Shown: piece by piece, positions 1-5,268 of the stretch
How the letters are laid out: the number at the start of each line of letters is the position of its first letter
Position numbering within the stretch: position 1 is the first letter of the stretch
NCBI GenBank assembly: GCA_944385595.1
Contig: CALWXY010000221.1
Location: 1-5,632 of the forward strand
Length of the DNA stretch: 5,632 nt
Direction of reading: 5' to 3'
Origin: an uncultured Oscillospiraceae bacterium
GTDB lineage: Bacteria > Bacillota > Clostridia > Oscillospirales > Oscillospiraceae
Notes under the pieces: model-generated
What the model was told of the DNA's origin: nothing
The model's database searches: none
The model's input: only the letters and a program-made list of their open reading frames with translations
Program-made: the position numbers and the translations under genes

Positions 1-22
1 GGACTATACCGGTGGCTTTCAT
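1..22 (-). CDS. AbrB/SpoVT-family transcriptional regulator, N-terminus only (partial)
   Basis: Only the first seven codons are inside the window. They read MKATGIV and run off the left edge. This is the characteristic opening of SpoVT and close to that of AbrB (MKSTGIV), whose N-terminal swapped-hairpin beta-barrel binds DNA. The ATG is preceded by AAAGGAG at 31-37 with an 8-base spacing, an excellent ribosome binding site, and by a strong promoter about 100 bases upstream. Family members are dimeric or tetrameric DNA-binding regulators of transition-state and sporulation genes; SpoVT carries an additional GAF-like domain that cannot be seen here. Seven residues cannot separate SpoVT from a short AbrB-like protein, so no gene symbol is given. 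The opening heptapeptide, the ribosome binding site and the promoter together make a real gene start very likely. Confidence 0.72.
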
Positions 23-76
23 ATCGATCACTCCTTTAAAACATTAAAGCTGCGCTATTGTGCGAAAAGATGATAA

Positions 77-105
77 AACAGACTGCGCCCGGCGCAAATA
101 CTGTT
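77..105 (-). other. GC hairpin in the 5' leader of the AbrB/SpoVT-like gene
   Basis: Minus-strand AACAG (101-105) and CTGTT (77-81) can pair as an outer stem. Inside it lies a tight inner stem of TGCGCC against GGCGCA (84-96), with an asymmetric internal loop between the two. A short T-rich stretch, TTTTATC, follows. It lies inside the predicted leader, between the promoter and the ribosome binding site. It could stabilise the mRNA or act as a weak attenuator, but the T-run is short and no alternative pairing is obvious. Function is unknown. Confidence 0.4.
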
Positions 106-121
106 AGAAACTTACAATTTA

Positions 122-149
122 ATTATAGCACAGCATGGAGTGATGTCAA
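122..149 (-). promoter_or_regulatory. Strong sigma-A-type promoter with extended -10, for the AbrB/SpoVT-like gene
   Basis: On the minus strand a perfect -35 box TTGACA (144-149) is followed by a 16-base spacer and a perfect -10 box TATAAT (122-127). The -10 is preceded by TGC, which gives the extended TGnTATAAT form. The start of transcription would fall near 115, leaving a leader of about 90 bases before the ATG at 22. Both hexamers match consensus and the site lies in an AT-rich gap, so a vegetative housekeeping promoter is very likely. Nothing here resembles a sigma-G promoter, which drives spoVT in Bacillus subtilis. Confidence 0.85.
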
Positions 150-201
150 TAAAATCCATCGGTGTTTTTAATTCTTTGGTCAAATTGCTGCAAATAATTG
201 C

Positions 202-228
202 AAAAAGCCTACGAATGCGTGCTCAGGC
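202..228 (-). terminator. Weak intrinsic terminator over the tspO stop codon
   Basis: Read on the minus strand, GCCT (225-228) pairs with AGGC (207-210) and ACG with CGT around a CATT loop, leaving a four-base bulge (GAGC). TTTTT (202-206) follows directly. The hairpin starts inside the last codons of tspO and includes the stop codon. The stem is short and bulged, so termination may be partial, but a T-run immediately after it at the very end of a gene is the expected arrangement. Confidence 0.45.
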
Positions 229-693
229 GATGAAGGCGAACCAGAAATTGAGCCAGGCGGCGAAGACAAGCCAGAGGATATAGGGGATGAGGAGGTTTCC
301 GGCGGTGCGACTGTGCTGGCGGAAGGCGAAGTAGCAGGCGATGACGAGGCCTAGCAGGAGAAGCAGGAGAAAGAAGGCCGCTTTGAATGCTAGGAGGTTG
401 AAAAAGAGGAGCGGCCAGAGCGCGTTCACGGCGAGCTGGAGGAAGAAGAGGGTGAGTGCGGCGGTTTTGGGCGGACGCGAGACTGAGACGAGATAGGCGG
501 CGACGCCCATGAGGACATAGAGTATGCTCCAGACAATGGGGAATACTATGCCGGGCGGGGCGAGGGGCGGCTTGGGCGTCAGCTTTTCGTAGACGTCCAT
601 GTTTCCGCCGGTGAGAAGGGCGGCAAGCCCTCCGGCGGCGAGGGAGACGCCGACGAAAAATATCAGGCGCCCCCAGCGGATATTTTTAAACAT
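223..693 (-). CDS. tspO: TspO/MBR family membrane protein (tryptophan-rich sensory protein)
   Basis: This is a 156-residue integral membrane protein of the TspO/MBR (peripheral benzodiazepine receptor-like) family, with the usual length and five predicted helices at about residues 10-27, 48-68, 78-98, 102-124 and 132-153. Family hallmarks are visible: the proline-rich loop and helix 2 (PPLAPPGIVFPIVW, residues 42-55, then LYVLMG), QLAVNALW (86-93) in helix 3, and PYILW...AWLN (137-149) in helix 5. Tryptophans W55, W93, W141, W147 and W151 lie in or next to the helices. Family members bind porphyrins such as haem and protoporphyrin IX and act in tetrapyrrole turnover or stress signalling; the ligand here is not known. 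The ATG at 693 follows GGGGAG with a 9-base spacing. The gene is separated from the upstream operon by two terminator-like hairpins, so it is probably transcribed independently. Confidence 0.93.
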   Translation of the reverse strand: MFKNIRWGRLIFFVGVSLAAGGLAALLTGGNMDVYEKLTPKPPLAPPGIVFPIVWSILYVLMGVAAYLVSVSRPPKTAALTLFFLQLAVNALWPLLFFNLLAFKAAFFLLLLLLGLVIACYFAFRQHSRTAGNLLIPYILWLVFAAWLNFWFAFIA

Positions 694-725
694 TGTATCA
701 CACTCCCCAAAGACATTTTTGTACT

Positions 726-754
726 AGTATATGCCATGGGGATGAAAAAACGCC
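726..754 (-). promoter_or_regulatory. Possible weak promoter for tspO
   Basis: A TATACT hexamer (726-731, minus strand) lies between the terminator-like hairpin and the tspO ribosome binding site. It would start transcription near 719, about 26 bases before the ATG. It is a one-mismatch -10 box. At a 17-base spacing the -35 region reads GGCGTT, which is a poor match and overlaps the T-run of the hairpin. It is proposed mainly because tspO needs a promoter and the 693-745 gap offers no better one. Confidence 0.3.
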
Positions 755-773
755 CCCTTTTTGAAAAAGGGGG
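745..773 (-). terminator. Second terminator-like perfect palindrome between the operon and tspO
   Basis: Bases 753-773 form a perfect inverted repeat, five C and five T then five A and five G around a single central base. On the minus strand it is followed after two bases by six T (745-750). This is the form of a minus-strand intrinsic terminator. It lies about 25 bases beyond the operon's first terminator, so it is either a backup or a dispersed palindromic element. The near-zero loop means the real hairpin opens a few central A-T pairs. Confidence 0.6.
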
Positions 774-783
774 AGAGGGAAAC

Positions 784-799
784 TGCGCCGCAAGGCGCA
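784..799 (-). repeat. Small GC hairpin between the two terminators
   Basis: TGCGCC and GGCGCA form a six-base-pair stem around a four-base loop (GCAA on the plus strand, TTGC on the minus strand). On the minus strand it begins within the T-run of the first terminator. The arms and flanks, ACTGCGCC...GGCGCAAA, recur at 82-98 in the leader of the AbrB/SpoVT-like gene with a one-base centre. It may be part of a compound terminator. Confidence 0.45.
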
Positions 800-826
800 A
801 AAAAGCCGCCCCGATGGGCGGCTTTT
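799..826 (-). terminator. Intrinsic terminator of the murI-argS operon
   Basis: An 11-base-pair stem (801-811 with 816-826) made of the GCCGCCC/GGGCGGC core extended by four A-T pairs, with a four-base loop, is followed on the minus strand by a run of six T (799-804, partly within the stem). It begins four bases after the stop codon of the 55-residue membrane peptide. This marks the end of the operon. Confidence 0.85.
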
Positions 827-830
827 GATT

Positions 831-998
831 TTACTTGTCTTTCTTCAGGCCGTCAATGGCATATACGATGCAGCTTATGCCAGCAATTAGGGCTGTGAGT
901 ATCATGCCGCCAACGGGGTTGCCGAGCGCAGCTCCAAGAAACAGGCCGAGAAAAGCCGCAATGCACATGATAAGCAGTGAAACAAGAGCTTTTAACAT
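831..998 (-). CDS. Small two-helix membrane protein, unknown function
   Basis: This is a 55-residue hydrophobic peptide. It has two likely membrane segments, about residues 4-24 and 29-48, joined by a short GNPVGG turn and ending in the charged tail KKDK. The first segment is rich in small residues (GLFLGAALG), a pattern that favours helix packing. I do not recognise the family. The frame stays open up to an ATG at 1052, but that would overlap the upstream stop codon at 1015-1017 by 38 bases. The ATG at 998 has AAGGGAG ten bases upstream and is preferred. It sits 16 bases after the methyltransferase gene, and the operon terminator follows immediately, so it is the last gene of the operon. A well-placed ribosome binding site, a protein-like sequence and a terminator directly behind it support a genuine gene. 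Confidence 0.75.
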   Translation of the reverse strand: MLKALVSLLIMCIAAFLGLFLGAALGNPVGGMILTALIAGISCIVYAIDGLKKDK

Positions 999-1008
999 GA
1001 GTTGCAAA

Positions 1009-1015
1009 CTCCCTT
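1009..1015 (-). promoter_or_regulatory. Ribosome binding site that sets the start of the 55-residue peptide
   Basis: AAGGGAG on the minus strand lies ten bases before the ATG at 998 and overlaps the last base of the upstream stop codon. It argues for the 998 start and for translational coupling with the methyltransferase gene. Confidence 0.6.
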
Positions 1016-2172
1016 CATTCATAGAGAGCAAAACCGTGGTAGACGCGCTCAAATTTCGCGCGCAGCTCCGGGGCCTCGAATGAGACGCTCAGCGGCAGCG
1101 TGAGCGCGTACTGGCAGTCGTCGATGCACTCAATGTCGTCCTCGTCTCTGACGCGCAGGCGGAGGATGTCGGCGCCTTCGGCCATTGCCTCGGCCATGGA
1201 TTCGGCGAGGTCGTCGTTTATCTCGGCGTCGGCGAACTCGGTGTCGCCGCCTATATCGACGACGCGGGTCTGCGAGGCGGCGGCGAGTTTCGGCTGCGCG
1301 GGCAGCGGCCTGGGGGCGACGCCCTCGCAGGCGCGAGCGAGCGCGGCGATGTGCTCCGGCGTGGTGCCGCAGCAGCCGCCGAGGCAGGCCGCGCCGAGGG
1401 AGGCGTAGCGCACTCCGGCGGCGGCAAAATCCTCCGGCGAGAGGCGGTAGACGGCGCTGGCGGACGACATATCCGGCTTTCCGGCGTTGGGCTTTGCGAC
1501 GAGCGGCACTTTTGCGTAGGGGCGCATATTTTCGATGAGCCGCGCGAGCACGTCGAGGTCGGAGCAGCAGTTGACGCCGCAGGCGTCCGCCCCGAGCGCC
1601 TGCAGCGAGAGCAGGGCGGCGGTGATGTCGGTGCCCATGATGGTGCGTCCCGTGTCGCCGCAGGCGAGGCTGACGAGCGCGGGCTTATCCGAGACGCTGC
1701 GGACGGCAATCAGCGCGGCGCGCGCCTCGGCAAGCGACATCTGCGTCTCGATGGCGAAGAAGTCGACCCCCGCCTCGCAGAGCGCCTCGGCCTGCTCGGT
1801 GAATATGTCGATGAGGTCGTCGAAGGTGGCGCTGCCGAAGGGGAAGAGCTGCAGCGCCGTCGACGAGATGTCGCCGCCGACGGGAAAGCCGTCGGGCACG
1901 GCGGAGCGCGTGATGTCGACCAGCTCGCGGCAGAGCGCACGGACATCCGTTTTGAGGCCGTGGGCGCGCAGGCGCTCGCGGTTTGCGCCGAAGGTGGGCG
2001 CGTAGACGCAGCTGCTTCCGGCGGCGGCGTAGGCGCGCTGGAGCTCGCGGATGGCGTCGGGGTGCTCGAGAATCCAGGTCTCCGGGCACGCTCCGGCGGG
2101 CATACCGCGCTTCATGAGCTCGGTGCCGGTGGCGCCGTCGAGAATGGTTATGCGGGCGGGGTCGAACAGCAT
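1015..2172 (-). CDS. Homocysteine S-methyltransferase-family protein with a shortened, degenerate pterin-domain-like tail
   Basis: The protein has 385 residues. Residues 1-290 form a homocysteine-binding TIM barrel as in MetH and MmuM/BhmT: LDGATGTELMKRG (11-23), APTFGANRERL, GDISST, and the zinc-ligand pattern GVNC (C202) with GGCCGT (C267, C268). The three cysteines are spaced as in MetH. This domain normally activates homocysteine for methylation to methionine. Residues about 300-385 resemble the start of a folate/pterin-binding domain (AEGADILRLRV, then LPLSVSFEAPELRAKFERVYHG). They stop after roughly a third of a normal domain and lack the usual DVN and D-x-S type residues. No cobalamin domain follows. 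The methyl donor is therefore unclear: betaine, S-methylmethionine or a partner corrinoid protein are options. The ATG at 2172 follows a near-perfect AAAAGGAGGT that touches the upstream stop. Calling it metH would overstate its function. Confidence 0.88.
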   Translation of the reverse strand: MLFDPARITILDGATGTELMKRGMPAGACPETWILEHPDAIRELQRAYAAAGSSCVYAPTFGANRERLRAHGLKTDVRALCRELVDITRSAVPDGFPVGGDISSTALQLFPFGSATFDDLIDIFTEQAEALCEAGVDFFAIETQMSLAEARAALIAVRSVSDKPALVSLACGDTGRTIMGTDITAALLSLQALGADACGVNCCSDLDVLARLIENMRPYAKVPLVAKPNAGKPDMSSASAVYRLSPEDFAAAGVRYASLGAACLGGCCGTTPEHIAALARACEGVAPRPLPAQPKLAAASQTRVVDIGGDTEFADAEINDDLAESMAEAMAEGADILRLRVRDEDDIECIDDCQYALTLPLSVSFEAPELRAKFERVYHGFALYE

Positions 2173-2188
2173 GGCTTACCTCCTTTTC

Positions 2189-3121
2189 TCACAGCACGGA
2201 GTTGAATATGTAGATCCACATGGGAACCGTTACGATGCAGATGATTGTGGACACGGAAACGAGGGTGCTGCCGTAGACGACGGAGTGCTCATCGGCGCAG
2301 TATTTCGTGGCGAAGGTGGGCAGCAGCGCGCCGAAGGGCATGGCGGAGTAGACGACGGCCAGCTTGATTATGAGCGGCTGGAAGCCGCAGAGCATACAGG
2401 CGGCCATGACGGCGGCGGGGCAAATCAGCAGGTGCACAAGGCTGAGCACGAACACCGACGGCCTTGTGAACGCCTCGCGCAGCGGAGCGGTGGCGAGGGT
2501 CATGCCGCAGAGCATCATGCCGAATGGCGTGCCGGTGACGGCGAGACCCTGGATGATGTCGTCGACTGCGTCGGGCGGCTGAATGCGGCCGAAGTACATG
2601 ACAAAGCCGAGGACGACCGCGCCTATGGTGGGGCAGCACATCTGGCGGATGAATTCGCGCAGCGTGGTTTTCGCGCCGCTGCCGAGCATATACGGCGGGC
2701 AGCCGTAGTAGACGACTCTGGCGAGGGTGGTGAATATGGTGTAGTAGAAGAGGCCCTCCGCGCCGAACAGCGTCTCGACCAGAGGCATACCGAAGAAGGT
2801 GAAGTTGCTGGTCATCATGCCGTATTCGCAGACGACGGCCTCGGACGGCACACGCATGAGGCGCTTGGCGATGTAGCCTATGACAAACAAAATCGCGAGG
2901 GTGACGGCGGTAGCGAGCATCATGGAGCCGAACTGGCTGAGCGCCTCGTCGGTCAGCTCGGTGGTGTAGAACGAGCGGAGAATGAGGCAGGGCAGCGGGA
3001 CGGACAGCATGAGCGCAGAGAGCTGCTTGTGGAAGTCCTTGGAGACTATGCCGAGGCGCACCGCGCCGTAGCCCGCTATGATATATACCGTGAGCTTGAT
3101 GGTGAGAATTATGGTGGACAA
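2189..3121 (-). CDS. AEC (auxin efflux carrier) family permease
   Basis: With a TTG start this is a 310-residue hydrophobic protein, the usual size for the AEC family (MleP/MdcF-like), which has about ten helices in two inverted halves. Family-like landmarks include SVPLPCLILRSF (40-51) in the broken crossover helix, SNFTFFGMPLVETLFGAEG (105-123), CCPTIGAVVLG (163-173), GTPFGMMLCGMTLA (197-210) and SAMPFGALLPTFA (259-271). AEC proteins move organic anions such as malate and malonate, or amino acids; the substrate cannot be read from sequence. A GTG at 3130 is in frame but lies inside the Shine-Dalgarno sequence GGAGGTGA (3127-3134). The TTG at 3121, five bases after it, is the better start. 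The gene begins 27 bases after argS, and its stop is 16 bases before the homocysteine methyltransferase gene. That pairing suggests, without proving, a role in the transport of a sulfur amino acid or one-carbon compound. Confidence 0.88.
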   Translation of the reverse strand: MSTIILTIKLTVYIIAGYGAVRLGIVSKDFHKQLSALMLSVPLPCLILRSFYTTELTDEALSQFGSMMLATAVTLAILFVIGYIAKRLMRVPSEAVVCEYGMMTSNFTFFGMPLVETLFGAEGLFYYTIFTTLARVVYYGCPPYMLGSGAKTTLREFIRQMCCPTIGAVVLGFVMYFGRIQPPDAVDDIIQGLAVTGTPFGMMLCGMTLATAPLREAFTRPSVFVLSLVHLLICPAAVMAACMLCGFQPLIIKLAVVYSAMPFGALLPTFATKYCADEHSVVYGSTLVSVSTIICIVTVPMWIYIFNSVL

Positions 3122-3126
3122 CCGTG

Positions 3127-3134
3127 TCACCTCC
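3127..3134 (-). promoter_or_regulatory. Shine-Dalgarno site that sets a TTG start for the AEC permease
   Basis: GGAGGTGA on the minus strand is a full anti-16S match. The only start codon at a proper distance is TTG at 3119-3121, five bases away. The in-frame GTG at 3128-3130 is part of the site itself and has no ribosome binding site of its own. GC palindromes at 3133-3148 abut and partly overlap it. Confidence 0.7.
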
Positions 3135-3148
3135 GCGCGGCGCGCGCC

Positions 3149-4843
3149 TTACATCTTCTCGGGGGCGGTGACGCCGGCGATGGAGAGCGATATGGCTATG
3201 ACACGGCGGACGCAGTCGGCGAGGCGCAGCCTGGCCGCGAGCAGCTCAGGCTCGGCGCCCTTGATGCGGCAGGCGGCATAGAAGCGGTGGAAGTCGCCTG
3301 CAAGCTCCATGGCGTAGCGGTTTATACGGCTGGGGTCGTAGTCGCGCGCGGCGAGGCGGATCTCCTCCGGCAGGGCGGCGAGCTGCTTTATGAGCGTGAT
3401 CTCGTGCTCGTCGGTGAGGAGGGAGAAGTCGGCGCTCTCGGGCATGGCGAAGCCCTCGGCCGCGAGGTTTGCTATGAGGGTGCAGATACGCGCGTGGGCG
3501 TACTGGACGTAGTAGACGGGGTTCTCGCTGTCCTGACGGACGGCGAGGTCGAGGTCAAACTCGAGGTGGGTGTCGGGCTTGGCGTTGAAGAAGAAGCGGC
3601 AGGCGTCGACGCCGATCTCGTCGAGCAGGTCGTTGAGGGTGAGCGCTTTGCCGGTGCGCTTGGAGACCTTGACTATCTCGCTGCCGCGCACGAGGCGCAC
3701 CATCTGCATGATGAGGAAGTCGAGCTTTCTGCCCTCGAGGCCGAGTGCGGGGGCCTTCATGGTGGCGGCGAAGCGGATGGCGTGGCCGTGGTGGTCGGCG
3801 CCCCAGACGTCGATGACTCGGTCGAAGCCGCGCTCGACGAACTTGTTGCGGTGGTAGGCTATGTCGACGGCGTAGTAGGTGTAGAAGCCGTTGGCGCGGC
3901 GGAGCACCTCGTCCTTATCTGCGCCGAGCTCGGTGTTTTTGAGCCAGAGCGCGCCGTCCTTCTCGTAGGTGAGGCCGGAGTCGGTGAGCAGCTGCACCGT
4001 CTCGGCGACGTAGCCGGAGCTGTGGAGCGTGCTCTCAAGGAACCAGTTGTCGAAGCGGATGCGGTAGCGCTCGAGGTGCTTTTTCATCAGCTCGATGTTG
4101 TGCGGCAGACCGAAGGCGACGAAGGCGGCGCGGCGCTCGTCGGAGGGCATGTCCACATATTTGTCGCCGTCTTTATCGCGGATGAGCTGGGCGAGCTGGC
4201 GGATATCGTCGCCATGGTAGCCGTCGTCCGGGAACTCGACGGCGTCCTCGCCGAGGCAGAGCTGGAGATAGCGCGCCTCTATGCTGCGGCCGAAGAGGTC
4301 GACCTGATTGCCGGCGTCGTTGACGTAGAACTCGCGGTAGACGTCGTAGCCGGCGCGGCTGAGCACCTCGGCCAGCGCGTCGCCGAGGACGCCGCCGCGG
4401 GCGTTGCCTATGGTCATGGGGCCGGTGGGGTTGGCGGAGACGAACTCGACCATGACGCGCTCGCCGTGTCCCTCATCGATGCGCCCGTAGTTCTCGCCCT
4501 CTTCGGCGATGTTCTCCAGCACGGCGGAGTACCACGCGGGGGAGAGGCGGAAGTTGAGAAAGCCGGGTCCTGCAATCTCGACGGAGGCGAAGTAGCTGCC
4601 GCCGAGGTCTATGGCGGCGCAGAGCTCCTCGGCGATGCGCCTGGGCGGGAGCCTGAGCGCCTTGGCGGCGGCCATGGCGTGATTGGCGGCGTAGTCGCCG
4701 TTTTTGGTGTCCTTGGGGATTTCGACGTTGCCGCGCAGCTCGCCCTCGGGGAGGCGGCCGCTCTTCACGGCGCGGTCGAATGCGGCTTTTAGCAGGGAGT
4801 CCGCCTGGAGCTTTGCGTTTTCAATCAGGTTGGCCATATTCAT
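3149..4843 (-). CDS. argS: Arginyl-tRNA synthetase (class I)
   Basis: This cytoplasmic enzyme charges tRNA-Arg with arginine using ATP. The 564 residues match the normal bacterial length. Domain order is a tRNA-recognising N-terminal domain (about 1-95), the Rossmann catalytic core (about 115-410) and a DALR anticodon-binding domain (about 441-564, from NPVYYVQYAHARI). Signature segments are VEFVSANPTGP just before the HIGH site, WGADHHG (347-353), and KVSKR (392-396) for KMSKS. The HIGH site itself reads TIGN (144-147) in place of HxGH. The asparagine is, from memory, common in clostridial ArgS (HMGN-type), but the threonine is unusual. The ATG at 4843 forms an ATGA overlap with the preceding DUF1934 stop. 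AAGGA lies only 3 bases before it and 9 before a second ATG at 4837, so initiation at either is possible. No T-box leader lies next to it. Confidence 0.97.
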   Translation of the reverse strand: MNMANLIENAKLQADSLLKAAFDRAVKSGRLPEGELRGNVEIPKDTKNGDYAANHAMAAAKALRLPPRRIAEELCAAIDLGGSYFASVEIAGPGFLNFRLSPAWYSAVLENIAEEGENYGRIDEGHGERVMVEFVSANPTGPMTIGNARGGVLGDALAEVLSRAGYDVYREFYVNDAGNQVDLFGRSIEARYLQLCLGEDAVEFPDDGYHGDDIRQLAQLIRDKDGDKYVDMPSDERRAAFVAFGLPHNIELMKKHLERYRIRFDNWFLESTLHSSGYVAETVQLLTDSGLTYEKDGALWLKNTELGADKDEVLRRANGFYTYYAVDIAYHRNKFVERGFDRVIDVWGADHHGHAIRFAATMKAPALGLEGRKLDFLIMQMVRLVRGSEIVKVSKRTGKALTLNDLLDEIGVDACRFFFNAKPDTHLEFDLDLAVRQDSENPVYYVQYAHARICTLIANLAAEGFAMPESADFSLLTDEHEITLIKQLAALPEEIRLAARDYDPSRINRYAMELAGDFHRFYAACRIKGAEPELLAARLRLADCVRRVIAISLSIAGVTAPEKM

Positions 4844-5268
4844 CTTTCCTTCTGTTCTCTAATCGTTATCAAAAACCTGTTCGTTCCGATGAGGTTGTGC
4901 TCGATGTCGGTGGAGTAGAGGATCTCAAGCTCGCCGCCGTGCTCGCCGAGCGCGGAGCGGATGAGCCTGGTCTCTATGCCCATGGTGGCGCTGCCGTAGG
5001 GCGTCTCGTAGAGGAAGCGGTGGTGCTGCCCCTCCTCGAACAGCATACGGCTGGTGACAGTTCCGCTGCGGTTCATCGTGACAGCTCCGCTGCGGACGAG
5101 GAAGGTGGTCTTGGTGCCCTCGAGGCCGGTGAGCGGGCTCTCCATGTAGGTGAACATGGCGCCGTTGCGGCCGAAGGCGTACTGCCCGTCGGTGATGAAC
5201 TCAACGGAGTCGCCGTCGCCGGCGGCGTAGCGCTGGGAGCCGTTTATGGTGATGAGGACGTCTTTCAT
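4840..5268 (-). CDS. DUF1934 family (YwiB-like) beta-barrel protein
   Basis: This 142-residue soluble protein has no signal peptide. The order of motifs matches DUF1934: an initial strand MKDVLITING, then GDSVEFITDGQY, YMESPLTGLEGTKT (41-54), alternating strands around VTMNRSG, YETPYG (87-92), then GGELEILYSTDIEHNLIGTN. The family is described as lipocalin-like with no established biochemical role. Its gene lies next to argS in Bacillus subtilis (ywiB) and many Firmicutes, and does so here through an ATGA overlap. The ATG at 5268 overlaps the murI stop in the same way, with GAGGT six bases upstream. Two RSG[A/T]VT segments (59-64 and 67-72) are encoded by a near-perfect 18-base repeat with a 24-base period. 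A link to translation or the cell wall can only be inferred from position. Confidence 0.9.
   Translation of the reverse strand: MKDVLITINGSQRYAAGDGDSVEFITDGQYAFGRNGAMFTYMESPLTGLEGTKTTFLVRSGAVTMNRSGTVTSRMLFEEGQHHRFLYETPYGSATMGIETRLIRSALGEHGGELEILYSTDIEHNLIGTNRFLITIREQKER

Noticed and set aside
1..222. A hidden RNA gene or riboswitch in the left AT-rich gap
   Set aside because: Apart from the promoter, the one hairpin and the short inverted repeat, there is no cloverleaf, T-box sequence or recognisable riboswitch core.
831..1052. A 73-residue version of the small membrane protein starting at 1052
   Set aside because: It would overlap the methyltransferase reading frame by 38 bases and lacks a ribosome binding site, whereas the internal ATG at 998 has one at the right distance.
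1351..2205. A long plus-strand frame opposite the homocysteine methyltransferase gene
   Set aside because: Low-complexity A/G/E/R-rich translation typical of a shadow frame, over a gene with clear family motifs.
3133..3148. GC palindromes between argS and the permease as a possible riboswitch or terminator
   Set aside because: Only 16 bases of alternating G and C with no T-run. It could slightly mask the ribosome binding site, but it is too short to support a regulatory element.
2051..4792. A 913-codon open frame on the plus strand, antisense to argS and the permease
   Set aside because: It lies opposite clearly recognisable genes. Its composition (very rich in E, G, A, V, D and H) is that of a GC-rich antisense frame, with no domain-like motifs and no ribosome binding site. 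Lack of stops follows from codon bias of the real genes.
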